Origin: Chitinophagales bacterium
GTDB lineage: Bacteria; Bacteroidota; Bacteroidia; Chitinophagales; Saprospiraceae
DNA length: 10,421 bases
Direction: 5' to 3'
Assembly (NCBI GenBank): GCA_013297575.1
Contig: JAAFHO010000137.1
Coordinates: 1 to 10,421 of the forward strand
The position numbers and the translations under genes are program-made. The notes under the pieces are model-generated. The model made no database searches and was not told where the DNA came from. It saw only the letters and a program-made list of their open reading frames with translations. Positions 1-7,143 of this stretch are shown piece after piece. Numbering within the stretch: the stretch's first letter is position 1; every line of letters starts with the position of its first letter.

Positions 1-1220
1 ACATCGTACGCGCCGCCATAAGCCTTGCGCGTGATGAGCGTAACACGCGGGACGGTTGCTTCCGAAAAAGCAAACAGTAGTTTAGCGCCATTGGTAATAA
101 TGCCGTTCCATTCTTGATCGGTACCGGGTAAAAAACCGGGTACATCCACCAAAACCAGCATTGGAATATTAAAACAATCGCAAAACTGGACAAAACGCGC
201 CGATTTTTTAGAAGAATTGACATCCAATACACCCGCCAAACTGATCGGTTGGTTGGCAATAATACCAATACTGCGACCAGCCAAACGCGCAAAACCGCAA
301 ATAATATTCTCCGCGTAATCTTTCTGAATTTCAAAAAAAGAATCCGTATCCGTAATTCCAGCAATTACCTCCTTCATATCATAAGGCTGCAATGGATTTT
401 CAGGGACAATATTATCCAATACAGGCCTGAATTCGTCTTTGAGTGTATAAGGTAGGGTAGGGGGCGGCGTATTACAATTTTGAGGAAAATAACTCAATAA
501 TTGCTTCACTTTATTGATACAGTCGATGTCGTTGGCTGCTGTTAGGTGCGTTACGCCCGATTTGGTACTGTGTGCACTAGCGCCTCCCAAGTCTTCGCTG
601 CTGACTTCTTCATTAGTAACGGTTTTTACCACATTTGGACCAGTGACAAACATATACGAACTCTGCTCTACCATGATAATAAAATCCGTCATGGCGGGGC
701 TATACACTGCACCACCTGCGCAAGGGCCCATGATGGCCGATATTTGCGGCACTACCCCAGAAGCCAGTACGTTACGGTAAAAAATATCCGCATAACCGCC
801 GAGGGAGTTCACGCCTTCTTGGATACGCGCACCACCGGAATCGTTGAGGCCAATCAAAGGCGCGCCATTTTTTACAGCCAAATCCATCACTTTACAAATC
901 TTTTCGGCGTGTGTTTCGGAGAGCGAGCCGCCAAAAACCGTAAAATCTTGTGCAAAAGCATAGACCAAACGGCCATTGATGGTACCATAACCTGTGACAA
1001 CGCCATCGCCCATAAATTTTTGGTCTTCCATCCCAAAATCGGTGCAGCGGTGCGTGACTAATGCGCCAATTTCTTCAAACGAATTTTCGTCCATCAAGAA
1101 ATGGATGCGTTCCCGCGCCGTTAGTTTTCGCTTTTTATGCTGTGCATCAATACGCGTTTGGCCACCGCCCAACTTAGATGCCGCCAGTTTCTCTTGTAGT
1201 ATTTGTACTTTATTGTCCAT
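1..1220 (-). CDS. pccB: Acyl-CoA (propionyl-CoA) carboxylase beta subunit, carboxyltransferase; 3' end cut by window edge
   Basis: This is the carboxyltransferase subunit of a biotin-dependent acyl-CoA carboxylase. It moves the carboxyl group from carboxybiotin to an acyl-CoA, most likely propionyl-CoA to give methylmalonyl-CoA, in the cytoplasm. I translated 406 codons with no stop. The N-terminus has the usual lead-in, a helix rich in Lys/Gln followed by KLTARERI (about residues 32-39). Next come GDGVVTGYGTINGR (71-84), QDFTVFGGSLSETHAEKI (91-108), the oxyanion-hole type motif DSGGARIQEG (127-136) and GPCAGGAVYSPAMTDF (165-180). The C-terminal half of the crotonase-fold pair has LAGVLDVNSSKKSARF (328-343), DVPGFLPGTDQE (359-370) and ITRKAYGGAYD (396-406). 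Family members are about 510-520 residues, so roughly 110 residues lie outside the window. The ATG at 1220 gives the normal N-terminus, and no Shine-Dalgarno is visible. Substrate choice between propionyl-CoA and related acyl-CoAs is inferred from similarity; the biotin-carrying alpha subunit is not in the window. Confidence 0.95.
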   Translation of the reverse strand, partial: MDNKVQILQEKLAASKLGGGQTRIDAQHKKRKLTARERIHFLMDENSFEEIGALVTHRCTDFGMEDQKFMGDGVVTGYGTINGRLVYAFAQDFTVFGGSLSETHAEKICKVMDLAVKNGAPLIGLNDSGGARIQEGVNSLGGYADIFYRNVLASGVVPQISAIMGPCAGGAVYSPAMTDFIIMVEQSSYMFVTGPNVVKTVTNEEVSSEDLGGASAHSTKSGVTHLTAANDIDCINKVKQLLSYFPQNCNTPPPTLPYTLKDEFRPVLDNIVPENPLQPYDMKEVIAGITDTDSFFEIQKDYAENIICGFARLAGRSIGIIANQPISLAGVLDVNSSKKSARFVQFCDCFNIPMLVLVDVPGFLPGTDQEWNGIITNGAKLLFAFSEATVPRVTLITRKAYGGAYD

Positions 1221-1398
1221 ATTGTTATTTTCAAAGGCGCAAGATCGTACTTTTTTGAGAATTAGGTAGAGGGATTTTTTGGGTTGGATAATTGACTTGT
1301 ATTTTCCTTAAACTCATTCCTAAAAGACGTAGCCCATTTTTAGATCGGTAATAATGTTATTGATGTATTGTCAAATACGATTTTGAAAATAATTAGAC

Positions 1399-1406
1399 CA
1401 AATCTA
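1399..1406 (-). promoter_or_regulatory. Putative -7 box for the carboxylase gene
   Basis: Read on the minus strand this is TAGATTTG, a full match to the Bacteroidota -7 consensus TAnnTTTG. Transcription would start near 1393 and give a leader of about 170 nt before the ATG at 1220. No clear TTTG -33 box is seen at the expected distance, so the call rests on one short motif in A/T-rich DNA. Confidence 0.25.
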
Positions 1407-1417
1407 TCCTGTTTTTT

Positions 1418-1425
1418 TACCTTTG
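1418..1425 (+). promoter_or_regulatory. Putative -7 box for the VOC gene
   Basis: TACCTTTG matches the Bacteroidota -7 consensus TAnnTTTG. It would start transcription near 1432, about 74 nt before the ATG at 1506. A proper -33 TTTG is not found 19-21 nt upstream. The box sits 11 nt from the oppositely oriented box at 1399-1406, so the two promoters would compete for or share polymerase binding. Confidence 0.3.
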
Positions 1426-1505
1426 TTGGTATAAATTACGCTTCGACTAATTGCTACACGCTACAGTCAAAAGCAATGAAATAACACCATACACAAAAAC
1501 AAATT

Positions 1506-1865
1506 ATGCTTACAGCGATCCATCCGAAGTTACCCATGCGCAATAAAGCCATTACGAGGGATTTTTATGTGAACCAATTACATTTTGAGGACATTGGGAG
1601 TGCCGATTTCGATGGCTACCTGATGGTAGAAAAAGAGGGTATTGAAATCCATTTTTTTGAATTTGCAGCACTAGATCCGCTGGAGAATTACGGGCAGGTG
1701 TATATCCGAACAGATGCAATAGACGAATGGTACCAATTTGCCTTAGATCAAAAAATAAATATGCCCAAAGCGGGACATTTGGAAGTTAAACCGTGGGGAC
1801 AGAAAGAGTTTTCGTTGTTGGATCCCGATCATAATTTGCTTACTTTTGGGCAGAGTTGGTTTTGA
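1506..1865 (+). CDS. VOC-fold protein, bleomycin-resistance/glyoxalase family
   Basis: A 119-residue cytoplasmic protein of the vicinal-oxygen-chelate superfamily, closest in layout to the bleomycin-binding (Ble-like) branch, whose members are about 120 residues. The first beta-alpha-beta-beta-beta unit runs from HPKLPMRNKAITRDFYVNQL (6-25) to IEIHFFEF (46-53). It is followed by ALDPLENYGQVYIRT (55-69), which resembles the 'GLDPL...' stretch of Ble proteins. The second unit ends with the typical WGQKEFSLLDPDHNLLTFGQ (97-116). Ble-like proteins bind a ligand in a dimer groove and need no metal; whether this one binds bleomycin-type drugs or a different small molecule cannot be told from sequence. 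The ATG at 1506 is preceded by an A-rich leader (ACACAAAAACAAATT) as is usual in the phylum. It stands alone, divergent from the carboxylase gene and 557 bp from the next gene. No internal break is seen. Confidence 0.88.
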   Translation: MLTAIHPKLPMRNKAITRDFYVNQLHFEDIGSADFDGYLMVEKEGIEIHFFEFAALDPLENYGQVYIRTDAIDEWYQFALDQKINMPKAGHLEVKPWGQKEFSLLDPDHNLLTFGQSWF

Positions 1866-2151
1866 GGCTTGATGTTTTTTGTAAAAAGTAGGCAAAAAAA
1901 TGATATAGAAAATACTATTAAATAAAAAAAGCTGTATCTTTATGACTTATGGCTTGATTTGGTATAAACAGAGGAGAAGCATGATGTCTGCTATATTAGA
2001 TAATATGTGACTTTATTTTTGAGGCCGGAATTGATCTTTTCGCACCTCTTTTATTTCCTTTTTTGCAGTAATTACCACATTATGGCTGCAAGAAGCGCAT
2101 TGCTGGGAACAAAATCTCTAATTCAAGTCTATACAAAAATAAGATCACATC

Positions 2152-2166
2152 ATCTTTATTAAAGAT
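2152..2166. repeat. 15-bp perfect dyad (7+1+7)
   Basis: ATCTTTATTAAAGAT is a perfect odd palindrome with T at the centre. As RNA it could only form a tight six-pair hairpin with a 3-nt loop. As DNA it looks like a possible binding site for a dimeric regulator. It lies 257 bp before the 863-aa gene, and such A/T-rich dyads also occur by chance. Confidence 0.35.
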
Positions 2167-2361
2167 TCCGAAGTCTCTTATTCTAGTAACTCTGAAATTA
2201 CAGGCTTCAAATATATAAAAATGTAAATTAGGCTAGAAGGAAGTATCATATTCGCATTTGCGTTAGTAATGCTTTAATCAGAAATAGAAGAAAAAGGGAC
2301 ACGCCTTAGTATCAGTGTGCAAATAGTAGATAAATTATATTTAATGCCTTCTGAAAAAAAT

Positions 2362-2388
2362 AAGATTTTAGGTTAATCTTCCTAAAAT
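2362..2388 (+). promoter_or_regulatory. Two overlapping, mutually exclusive hairpins before the 863-aa gene
   Basis: Hairpin A pairs AAGATT (2362-2367) with AATCTT (2375-2380) around a 7-nt loop. Hairpin B pairs ATTTTAGG (2365-2372) with CCTAAAAT (2381-2388) around an 8-nt loop. They share bases, so only one can form at a time. B has 8 pairs including two G-C pairs and should be the more stable. The structure lies 35 nt before the ATG at 2423. It could be a leader switch or simply a DNA dyad for a regulator; the sequence is seen, the role is inferred. Confidence 0.35.
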
Positions 2389-2422
2389 TATGAATATTTT
2401 ATAATTTTTAAATTTATAAAAC

Positions 2423-5014
2423 ATGATAAAGAATATTTTTATGTGCTTTTGGGTATTTAGTGGAGTATGTTTTTTAGACCCTCTAAACGCACAGACAACC
2501 CTACGCTTGTCTAACGAGATGGTTAGGGGACTACCTGAGATATGGTCTGTCCAGATTCAACAAATGAACACTTCCGAACAATCTGTTTATTTGTTGACTA
2601 ATGTGCGCGAAAAAAATGTAGGAGAGGTATATAAAGCAAAGAGCATTATATTCCTACTTGCCCCGGGTATAGTTAATATAGATATTCATAGCCTACAGCC
2701 CTTGGAAACGCTGCTAAATAGGTTGCCAGACGAAGAAAACTTGCCCAATGGCTCCTATTGGGTTCAGATTTCTTTGATGGACGCGGATCAGAATAGGGAA
2801 ATTGTCAGCACAATTTGTAAAACTGAAATCACAAATGGACGCTCAGAGCAGACGTTTCAGATACATAAGCCCTCCAAAATCAAGTCACACTGGGCTTCTG
2901 ATGGTAGAGCAAAGGTCGTCTATAGTTTTAACAACCCTGTTCCTGCCCAAACTAATTTGCCTCGTAGTGTGGTAAGAACTGATTTTCAATCGCATGTTAC
3001 CATATTTCATTTACCCTTAGAGGTAAATGGGTTATTCTCCACAGAGAACGGTGATGGGTTTAGTCCTGTTAATCAACTCGGCATTAGCCTTGATAAGGCT
3101 GCCGTGAAGGCGCAGGCACTAAAATGGTTAAATGAAAAAATGTCACCAGAGCATTTATTTGACTCAACAGATATAGAACGTGCAGCTTTTTATCGGAATA
3201 TGCTTAGAGATAAAAAGTATCCTGAATACCAAAAATGGAAAGAAAAACTGGACGGAATGGATATGGATTCTGAATTACGCAATCAGCAGCAATTAGAGGG
3301 GCTAGAAACTACTTTGAATAACACTGCACTAAAAAAACAAATTAGCGAACTTGATGCATTAAAAGAAGAATATAGCCTAATTACAATGGATGACCTATCT
3401 AATCCAGAAAAACAAGTGCCGGACTCCTTACGACAAAAACTTAGTAGCCTGTTTCGCCTGGAGCAATCATACTCAAAAATGGAGCAGCAACTTTACGAAC
3501 TAAAATTGAAGGAAAAGAAAATACGAAAATACAGCGATCTATATAAAAAAGTTAAATCAATTGATCGCCAACAAGATATTGGAGATATAGCCAAGAGCAA
3601 TGATGATATACGAGAAGGTATGAAAATGTTTGGACAGACCAATCGTCTCCAAAATTTAATTATGGGCGTTGATGAACTTGAAATAGGTAGTTGTTATCCG
3701 TATTTTTCTAAACTTACGTTGGGTGGTGTAAGGCTACGAGGAGCTAATATTGGTTATACTTCAAATCGAAAATTGCATGTGGGTATTACTGGTGGCCAAA
3801 AACAAGGTAGAATGAACCTAGATACTAATTTTCAGTACATACAACAATCACCTTATGCACAGTACTTGTTGGGGTTACAGATTGGTATTGGACGACCTGA
3901 TGGAAATTATTTCTACATTCATCACCTTCGTGGCTCTGATTATGGCAGCGGTAATGTTGAGCCTACTAGTAATAATGAATCGATTAAACCACGGAGCAAC
4001 AATTATGTTACAGGACTGTCATTCCAGTATAAAGATCTACGTCAGATAGTGCTAATAATGGGTGAAATTAACCAAAGCCTATTTAATCCTAATGTTTTAG
4101 CACCGGAAAACAAAACAGGAAATAAAAATAATGTCGCAAGGTATCTAAGAGGAAGATCTCTTTATGGATCGGCATTGGATATTAGTTATCAAGGGGCATT
4201 TAAAGTAAATCTACCCAATGGGATTACCCGATTTTCTGGATCTATACAACATGTGGATCCCGGATATCAGTCTTTTGGTGTGCCATTTCTTTTACAAGAC
4301 CTAAATCGCTATGATATAAGAGTTGTACAGTCTTTTTTCAAAAAAAAGGCTAGTATTGGGGCATACTATAAGCGTGATTATGACCAAACATCAGCATATG
4401 CTAAATTGTTTAGAACAATTACAACTGGATGGGGTAGCCAGATTTCCATCAAACCAAGAAAATCAATAATTATTAATATTGATTACAGTCCATACTCACA
4501 ACAAAGGGATGCTATTACTGAAACGCAGTCATTTTCGAGGAAGGGTAATATTTTGGTTTCATCGGTGCAGGTGCAATCAAAAGGCAAAATGATGCAGGTG
4601 GTAACTCAAGGCAGTTGGATTTTCCAAAATCTTCATTTGTCAGATTCTGTTACATTGTATCAAATTCATTCGTTTCAGTTTTCCAATCAATGGATTAATA
4701 AACGCTATATATTTTCATTTACAGGTCAATTTTCTCCTCGCAGATCTCAAAGTGAATCGTCCACATTGACCTCTACCGATGTATCAAGTACTATACTACA
4801 ATTATTTAAAAGGTTAAACTTTACCATTGGAGGTCAATATATGCAGCAAACAAACTCCCTTACACTTAAGGGAGCATATTGTAGAGGGAGTTTCAGAATC
4901 AATCATACGCTCCAACTAGACATCAATATAAGGCATGCCTACATTAATCGATTTACTACTGCTCAAAAATATGTACAGAACAATGGGTGGCTTACTTTGG
5001 GCGTACGGTGGTAA
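2423..5014 (+). CDS. TANFOR-like outer-membrane beta-barrel protein with coiled-coil segment
   Basis: An 863-residue exported protein. Residues 1-23 form a signal peptide (MIKN..., hydrophobic core IFMCFWVFSGVCFL, likely cleavage NA|Q after Ala23). Residues about 25-140 are beta-rich. They end in LPNGSYWVQISLMD (107-120) and a Cys-containing strand (STICKTEI, 129-136), which resembles the TANFOR domain known from Tannerella and other Bacteroidota; I hold that assignment with moderate confidence. Residues 150-225 form a second beta-rich segment (FHLPLEVNGLFSTENGDGFS, 195-214). Residues about 225-415 are strongly charged and helical, with coiled-coil character at 285-318 and 335-385. From about 425 to the end, alternating polar/hydrophobic strands rich in Tyr, Gly and Asn alternate with turns, and the protein ends in LTLGVRW; a C-terminal aromatic residue is typical of outer-membrane barrels. 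So the likely topology is periplasmic N-terminus and coiled coil followed by a membrane barrel. The ATG at 2423 follows an A/T-rich leader. Its partners are probably the three exported proteins encoded downstream. Its function is unknown; a role in export or anchoring of them is inference. Confidence 0.8.
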   Translation: MIKNIFMCFWVFSGVCFLDPLNAQTTLRLSNEMVRGLPEIWSVQIQQMNTSEQSVYLLTNVREKNVGEVYKAKSIIFLLAPGIVNIDIHSLQPLETLLNRLPDEENLPNGSYWVQISLMDADQNREIVSTICKTEITNGRSEQTFQIHKPSKIKSHWASDGRAKVVYSFNNPVPAQTNLPRSVVRTDFQSHVTIFHLPLEVNGLFSTENGDGFSPVNQLGISLDKAAVKAQALKWLNEKMSPEHLFDSTDIERAAFYRNMLRDKKYPEYQKWKEKLDGMDMDSELRNQQQLEGLETTLNNTALKKQISELDALKEEYSLITMDDLSNPEKQVPDSLRQKLSSLFRLEQSYSKMEQQLYELKLKEKKIRKYSDLYKKVKSIDRQQDIGDIAKSNDDIREGMKMFGQTNRLQNLIMGVDELEIGSCYPYFSKLTLGGVRLRGANIGYTSNRKLHVGITGGQKQGRMNLDTNFQYIQQSPYAQYLLGLQIGIGRPDGNYFYIHHLRGSDYGSGNVEPTSNNESIKPRSNNYVTGLSFQYKDLRQIVLIMGEINQSLFNPNVLAPENKTGNKNNVARYLRGRSLYGSALDISYQGAFKVNLPNGITRFSGSIQHVDPGYQSFGVPFLLQDLNRYDIRVVQSFFKKKASIGAYYKRDYDQTSAYAKLFRTITTGWGSQISIKPRKSIIINIDYSPYSQQRDAITETQSFSRKGNILVSSVQVQSKGKMMQVVTQGSWIFQNLHLSDSVTLYQIHSFQFSNQWINKRYIFSFTGQFSPRRSQSESSTLTSTDVSSTILQLFKRLNFTIGGQYMQQTNSLTLKGAYCRGSFRINHTLQLDINIRHAYINRFTTAQKYVQNNGWLTLGVRW

Positions 5015-5073
5015 TGTTGGTTGTCTGGTGATTAAGAGTATTCCCATCGAATCTTCCGCGATATCAAGTCTGG

Positions 5074-5103
5074 ATAATAGCGATTATTAAGGGAGTTTTT
5101 TTT
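5074..5103 (+). terminator. Weak hairpin plus T-run after the barrel gene
   Basis: ATAAT (5074-5078) and ATTAT (5083-5087) can pair around the AGCG loop, with a flanking G-T pair and further partial pairing. A run of eight T (5096-5103) follows after 8 nt. The stem is short and A/T only, and the gap to the T-run is long for an intrinsic terminator, so this is tentative. Confidence 0.2.
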
Positions 5104-5138
5104 ACCAACTTAAATGGTGAATTTTAAGCAGTAGATAT

Positions 5139-5160
5139 TTTTTAACAAATTTTTAACAAA
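5139..5160 (+). repeat. Exact tandem duplication of an 11-bp unit
   Basis: TTTTTAACAAA occurs twice back to back (5139-5149 and 5150-5160). The copies are about one helical turn apart, so a bound protein would meet both on the same DNA face. It may also be simple slippage in A/T-rich DNA. Confidence 0.5.
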
Positions 5161-5331
5161 AATATTATTATATTGATAATTAATAAGTGCCAAAATAAAA
5201 AATGGTTTATTGCTATTGAAAAATGTTAAATTAGAATTTAATTTTAAAGAATAATTAATTTAACTAAGTGCTAATTCCACCTAACTCTTGTGTTTACAGG
5301 GTTCTGTTTTTTTAATTGGAAGATTTGACAT

Positions 5332-5339
5332 TATCTTTG
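5332..5339 (+). promoter_or_regulatory. -7 promoter box of the three-gene operon
   Basis: TATCTTTG is a full match to the Bacteroidota -7 consensus TAnnTTTG. It would start transcription around 5346, leaving a leader of roughly 24 nt before the ATG at 5370. The -33 position holds only a T-run (5306-5313), not a clean TTTG. The box helps decide the start of the downstream gene: an in-frame TTG at 5316 lies upstream of the predicted transcript start and so is unlikely to be used. Confidence 0.45.
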
Positions 5340-5369
5340 ATTTCGATCATTTCAAAACAAATTTTCATT

Positions 5370-6515
5370 ATGCAACATCTGTACTGTAGATTATTATTTT
5401 CCTTATTTTTTTTAGTTCCTGCAATTCTCTTTTCGCAAGATCTGATTATACAACCACCAATCATTGTTGGTGGTGCGGTTAAAGTAAACACATTAGATTT
5501 TTTTGATATAACAGTAATGAATTTCAATCCAGCATCGGAGCATTCTTTGGATATAACCGTTTCTTATTCAAATAAATGCGACGGTCTGTTACAGCCAGCC
5601 ATACTCTTATCCATTCCATTTTTAAAACTAATGGAGTCTGGAAAGATTGAGCCAGAAATAATTACACAGTACAATAATAATTGGAAATTTATAGACAACT
5701 CACTCAGTGAGGCAATCAACCAAAATGGTTACTTCCCAATTGGTTGTTACGAGGTATGTTACAGATATATCGATCTTGTGGAGCAAATAGAAGCAAAAGT
5801 TTGTATAGAGTTTAAGATAGACAATGGACTTTCTTTTTTCTTGTTGACACCATTTAATGAGTCTGTAGTCGATGATCCATTCCCTATTTTTAGTTGGACT
5901 CCATATGAGATTTCGCCCGAGTTTTCATACCGAATTGTAGTTACTGAACTATATGACGGTCAAACTGAGATTCAAGCCATTAGTGTAAACACGCCATTGC
6001 TCGCCGAAAATAATATCAGCTCTACCTTTATTCAATATCCAATATCTTCGATTCCTCTTTGGGATTGTAAGAATTACGCATGGCATGTAGATGTACTTAA
6101 GGGAGTGGACATAGTACAATCATCGGAGGTATGGCGTTTTAAAACCAAATGTGATGAAACGATTGACCCCAAAGTTGTTAATTCAACATATTATTTTCTT
6201 ACTAATGATGCTGATAATATTCCATTTAATATAGTAGGGGACACTCTGAGGTTCATATTAAACCAGCCTTATCAAGAAATAAGCAATTTCAAGACTAGCA
6301 TTCTGTCTCTAAATACTTCTAGTTTGATAGATGTTCACCCTTCTCTTATAGACAAAGGGATCGCATTGGAAGATTACAAGATCAATACTGGTGAAAACTA
6401 CTGTTTTATTGATATTAAAAAATTGGGCTTTATTCCTGGCGATCAATATAAACTTTTGGTAACCAATCAAACAGATACATACTATTTGTACTTTCAATAT
6501 TATAAAACACAGTAA
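5370..6515 (+). CDS. Secreted protein with TANFOR-like, FN3-like and C-terminal beta domains
   Basis: A 381-residue exported protein. The ATG at 5370 gives a clean signal peptide (MQHLYCRLLFSLFFLVPAIL, cleavage about FS|Q after residue 22). An in-frame TTG 54 bp upstream would add 18 residues before it and lies ahead of the -7 box, so I rejected it. Residues about 25-150 are beta-rich and end in GYFPIGCYEVCYRYIDL (120-136) and KVCIEFKI (143-150), the 'LPxGxYxxC' pattern of TANFOR-like domains. Residues about 155-260 resemble a fibronectin-III-type domain common in Bacteroidota surface proteins: FNESVVDDPFPIFSWTPY (162-179), YRIVVTEL (187-194), the NTPLL stretch (207-211), then YPISS...NYAWHVDVLKG (223-245) and SSEVWRFKT (251-259). 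Residues 265-381 are beta-rich and unassigned. No lipobox and no obvious C-terminal sorting domain is seen. The next gene starts 17 bp downstream, so they are probably co-transcribed. Function is unknown; it shares its first domain type with the barrel protein, which suggests they act in one assembly (inference). Confidence 0.75.
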   Translation: MQHLYCRLLFSLFFLVPAILFSQDLIIQPPIIVGGAVKVNTLDFFDITVMNFNPASEHSLDITVSYSNKCDGLLQPAILLSIPFLKLMESGKIEPEIITQYNNNWKFIDNSLSEAINQNGYFPIGCYEVCYRYIDLVEQIEAKVCIEFKIDNGLSFFLLTPFNESVVDDPFPIFSWTPYEISPEFSYRIVVTELYDGQTEIQAISVNTPLLAENNISSTFIQYPISSIPLWDCKNYAWHVDVLKGVDIVQSSEVWRFKTKCDETIDPKVVNSTYYFLTNDADNIPFNIVGDTLRFILNQPYQEISNFKTSILSLNTSSLIDVHPSLIDKGIALEDYKINTGENYCFIDIKKLGFIPGDQYKLLVTNQTDTYYLYFQYYKTQ

Positions 6516-6532
6516 GAATATCGCTATATTTT

Positions 6533-7135
6533 ATGACACGTATTTTTATGGTTATTGTTTGTCTGTCTTGGTTAATGAGTTGTAAAGAGAAAACACTTGG
6601 GCCATCAGCTTATTTGAGATGGCTAGGAAAACCTGAAAATGGTATTGTTTTTCATGGACAAGGTAAGCTTTTTAAATATTCCTTACGATATAAACCGATA
6701 AACGAACTTACTTTAAATGAGGTGGGTTTATTGAGTACTGCTCAAAAATTTGATAGTTTATCTGCCCTGTATGATGGTGCTGAATATTACTTGCTTAAAA
6801 TAGAAGCCACTGATAATTCGCCTGATGTATTAAAGGAGGGTGCGAAGAACGAAACTGACTACTACGAACGGTTAAGTTATCTTTCCTTTAATTTTCAAAG
6901 CGATATTGCCTTGGCGGTGAATGGAGATACAAGCATGTGTACTAACTATCATTTTGAACGCAGTTATGGGGCAACGCCAAGTTTGAGTATCATGCTTGGT
7001 TTTCCAAATGTAGATACAGCTTATTTATCAGATAGGGTCGTTTTAATTTATCCAAGAATTGAAGATGATCCTCAAATTATAAAATTCATCATCCCTAAAG
7101 AAAATATACTTAAAATTCCTCAACTCAAAATTTAA
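6533..7135 (+). CDS. Lipoprotein of unknown function from a cluster of exported proteins
   Basis: A 200-residue lipoprotein. The N-terminus MTRIFMVIVCLSWLMSC has a lipobox L14-M15-S16-C17, so Cys17 should be lipidated. It is followed by KEKT, which has one acidic residue and only partly resembles the charged surface-export signal described in some Bacteroidota; whether it faces the periplasm or the outside is therefore open. The mature part is mixed alpha/beta. Notable segments are AYLRWLGKPENGIVF (26-40), LRYKP (51-55), ETDYYERLSYLSFNFQSDIAL (a Tyr-rich helix and strand, about 107-127), YHFERSYGATPSLSIMLGF (139-157) and a C-terminal IIKFIIPKENILKIPQL. From memory, the YLRW, YKP, YYERLSYLSF and HFER.YG.TP segments look like conserved landmarks of a recurrent uncharacterised Bacteroidota lipoprotein, but I know of no assigned function. 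It lies 17 bp after the FN3-like gene and 8 bp before the giant gene, so it is almost surely in the same operon. Confidence 0.8.
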   Translation: MTRIFMVIVCLSWLMSCKEKTLGPSAYLRWLGKPENGIVFHGQGKLFKYSLRYKPINELTLNEVGLLSTAQKFDSLSALYDGAEYYLLKIEATDNSPDVLKEGAKNETDYYERLSYLSFNFQSDIALAVNGDTSMCTNYHFERSYGATPSLSIMLGFPNVDTAYLSDRVVLIYPRIEDDPQIIKFIIPKENILKIPQLKI

Positions 7136-7143
7136 TAAAAATT

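Larger units (their letters stand above)
1866..2422. other. 557-bp A/T-rich intergenic region without a supported gene
   Basis: All six frames are broken by frequent stops; the longest ATG-started stretches are under 30 codons. I see no tRNA, known riboswitch or transposase remnant. It contains a 15-bp dyad at 2152-2166, a pair of overlapping hairpins at 2362-2388 just before the next gene, a TAnnTTTG-like box (TATTTTTG) at 2014-2021 and two 7/8 matches (TATCTTTA at 1935-1942, TATATTTA at 2336-2343). Any of these three boxes could drive the 863-aa gene, but none has a convincing -33 partner. Confidence 0.6.
5015..5369. other. 355-bp very A/T-rich spacer between the barrel gene and the three-gene operon
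   Basis: No coding frame of note. By hand count, 5161-5280 has only 20 G/C in 120 bases (about 17%), well below the flanking genes. It holds a weak hairpin followed by T8 (5074-5103), an 11-bp tandem repeat (5139-5160) and a -7 box (5332-5339). It probably ends the barrel transcript and starts the next one. Confidence 0.6.

Noticed and set aside
249..1269. Several plus-strand open frames of 68-171 codons
   Set aside because: They lie opposite the well-supported carboxylase gene, show no family resemblance and are shadows of its codon pattern.
2014..2021. TATTTTTG as a promoter of the barrel gene
   Set aside because: It matches TAnnTTTG, but there is no -33 partner and it would give a leader of about 400 nt; such matches are frequent in A/T-rich DNA.
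2021..2064. Possible terminator: GAGG/CCTC and GAA/TTC arms followed by a T-rich tract
   Set aside because: The arms are short with a 3x3 internal mismatch, and it lies about 155 nt after the VOC stop codon; too weak to report as a terminator.
2082..2162. A short ATG-started frame (MAARSALLGT...) and a neighbouring hydrophobic frame without ATG at about 2035-2120
   Set aside because: Only about 26 codons each; the second resembles a signal peptide but has no start codon and a stop soon after. Too short to call a gene or a pseudogene.
3855..4049. A 64-codon plus-strand frame in the barrel gene
   Set aside because: It is out of frame inside a gene with signal peptide and barrel strands; its hydrophobic look comes from the barrel codons.
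5312..5527. A 71-codon minus-strand frame over the start of the 381-aa gene
   Set aside because: It is antisense to the signal peptide region and covers the promoter box; there is no leader or family match.
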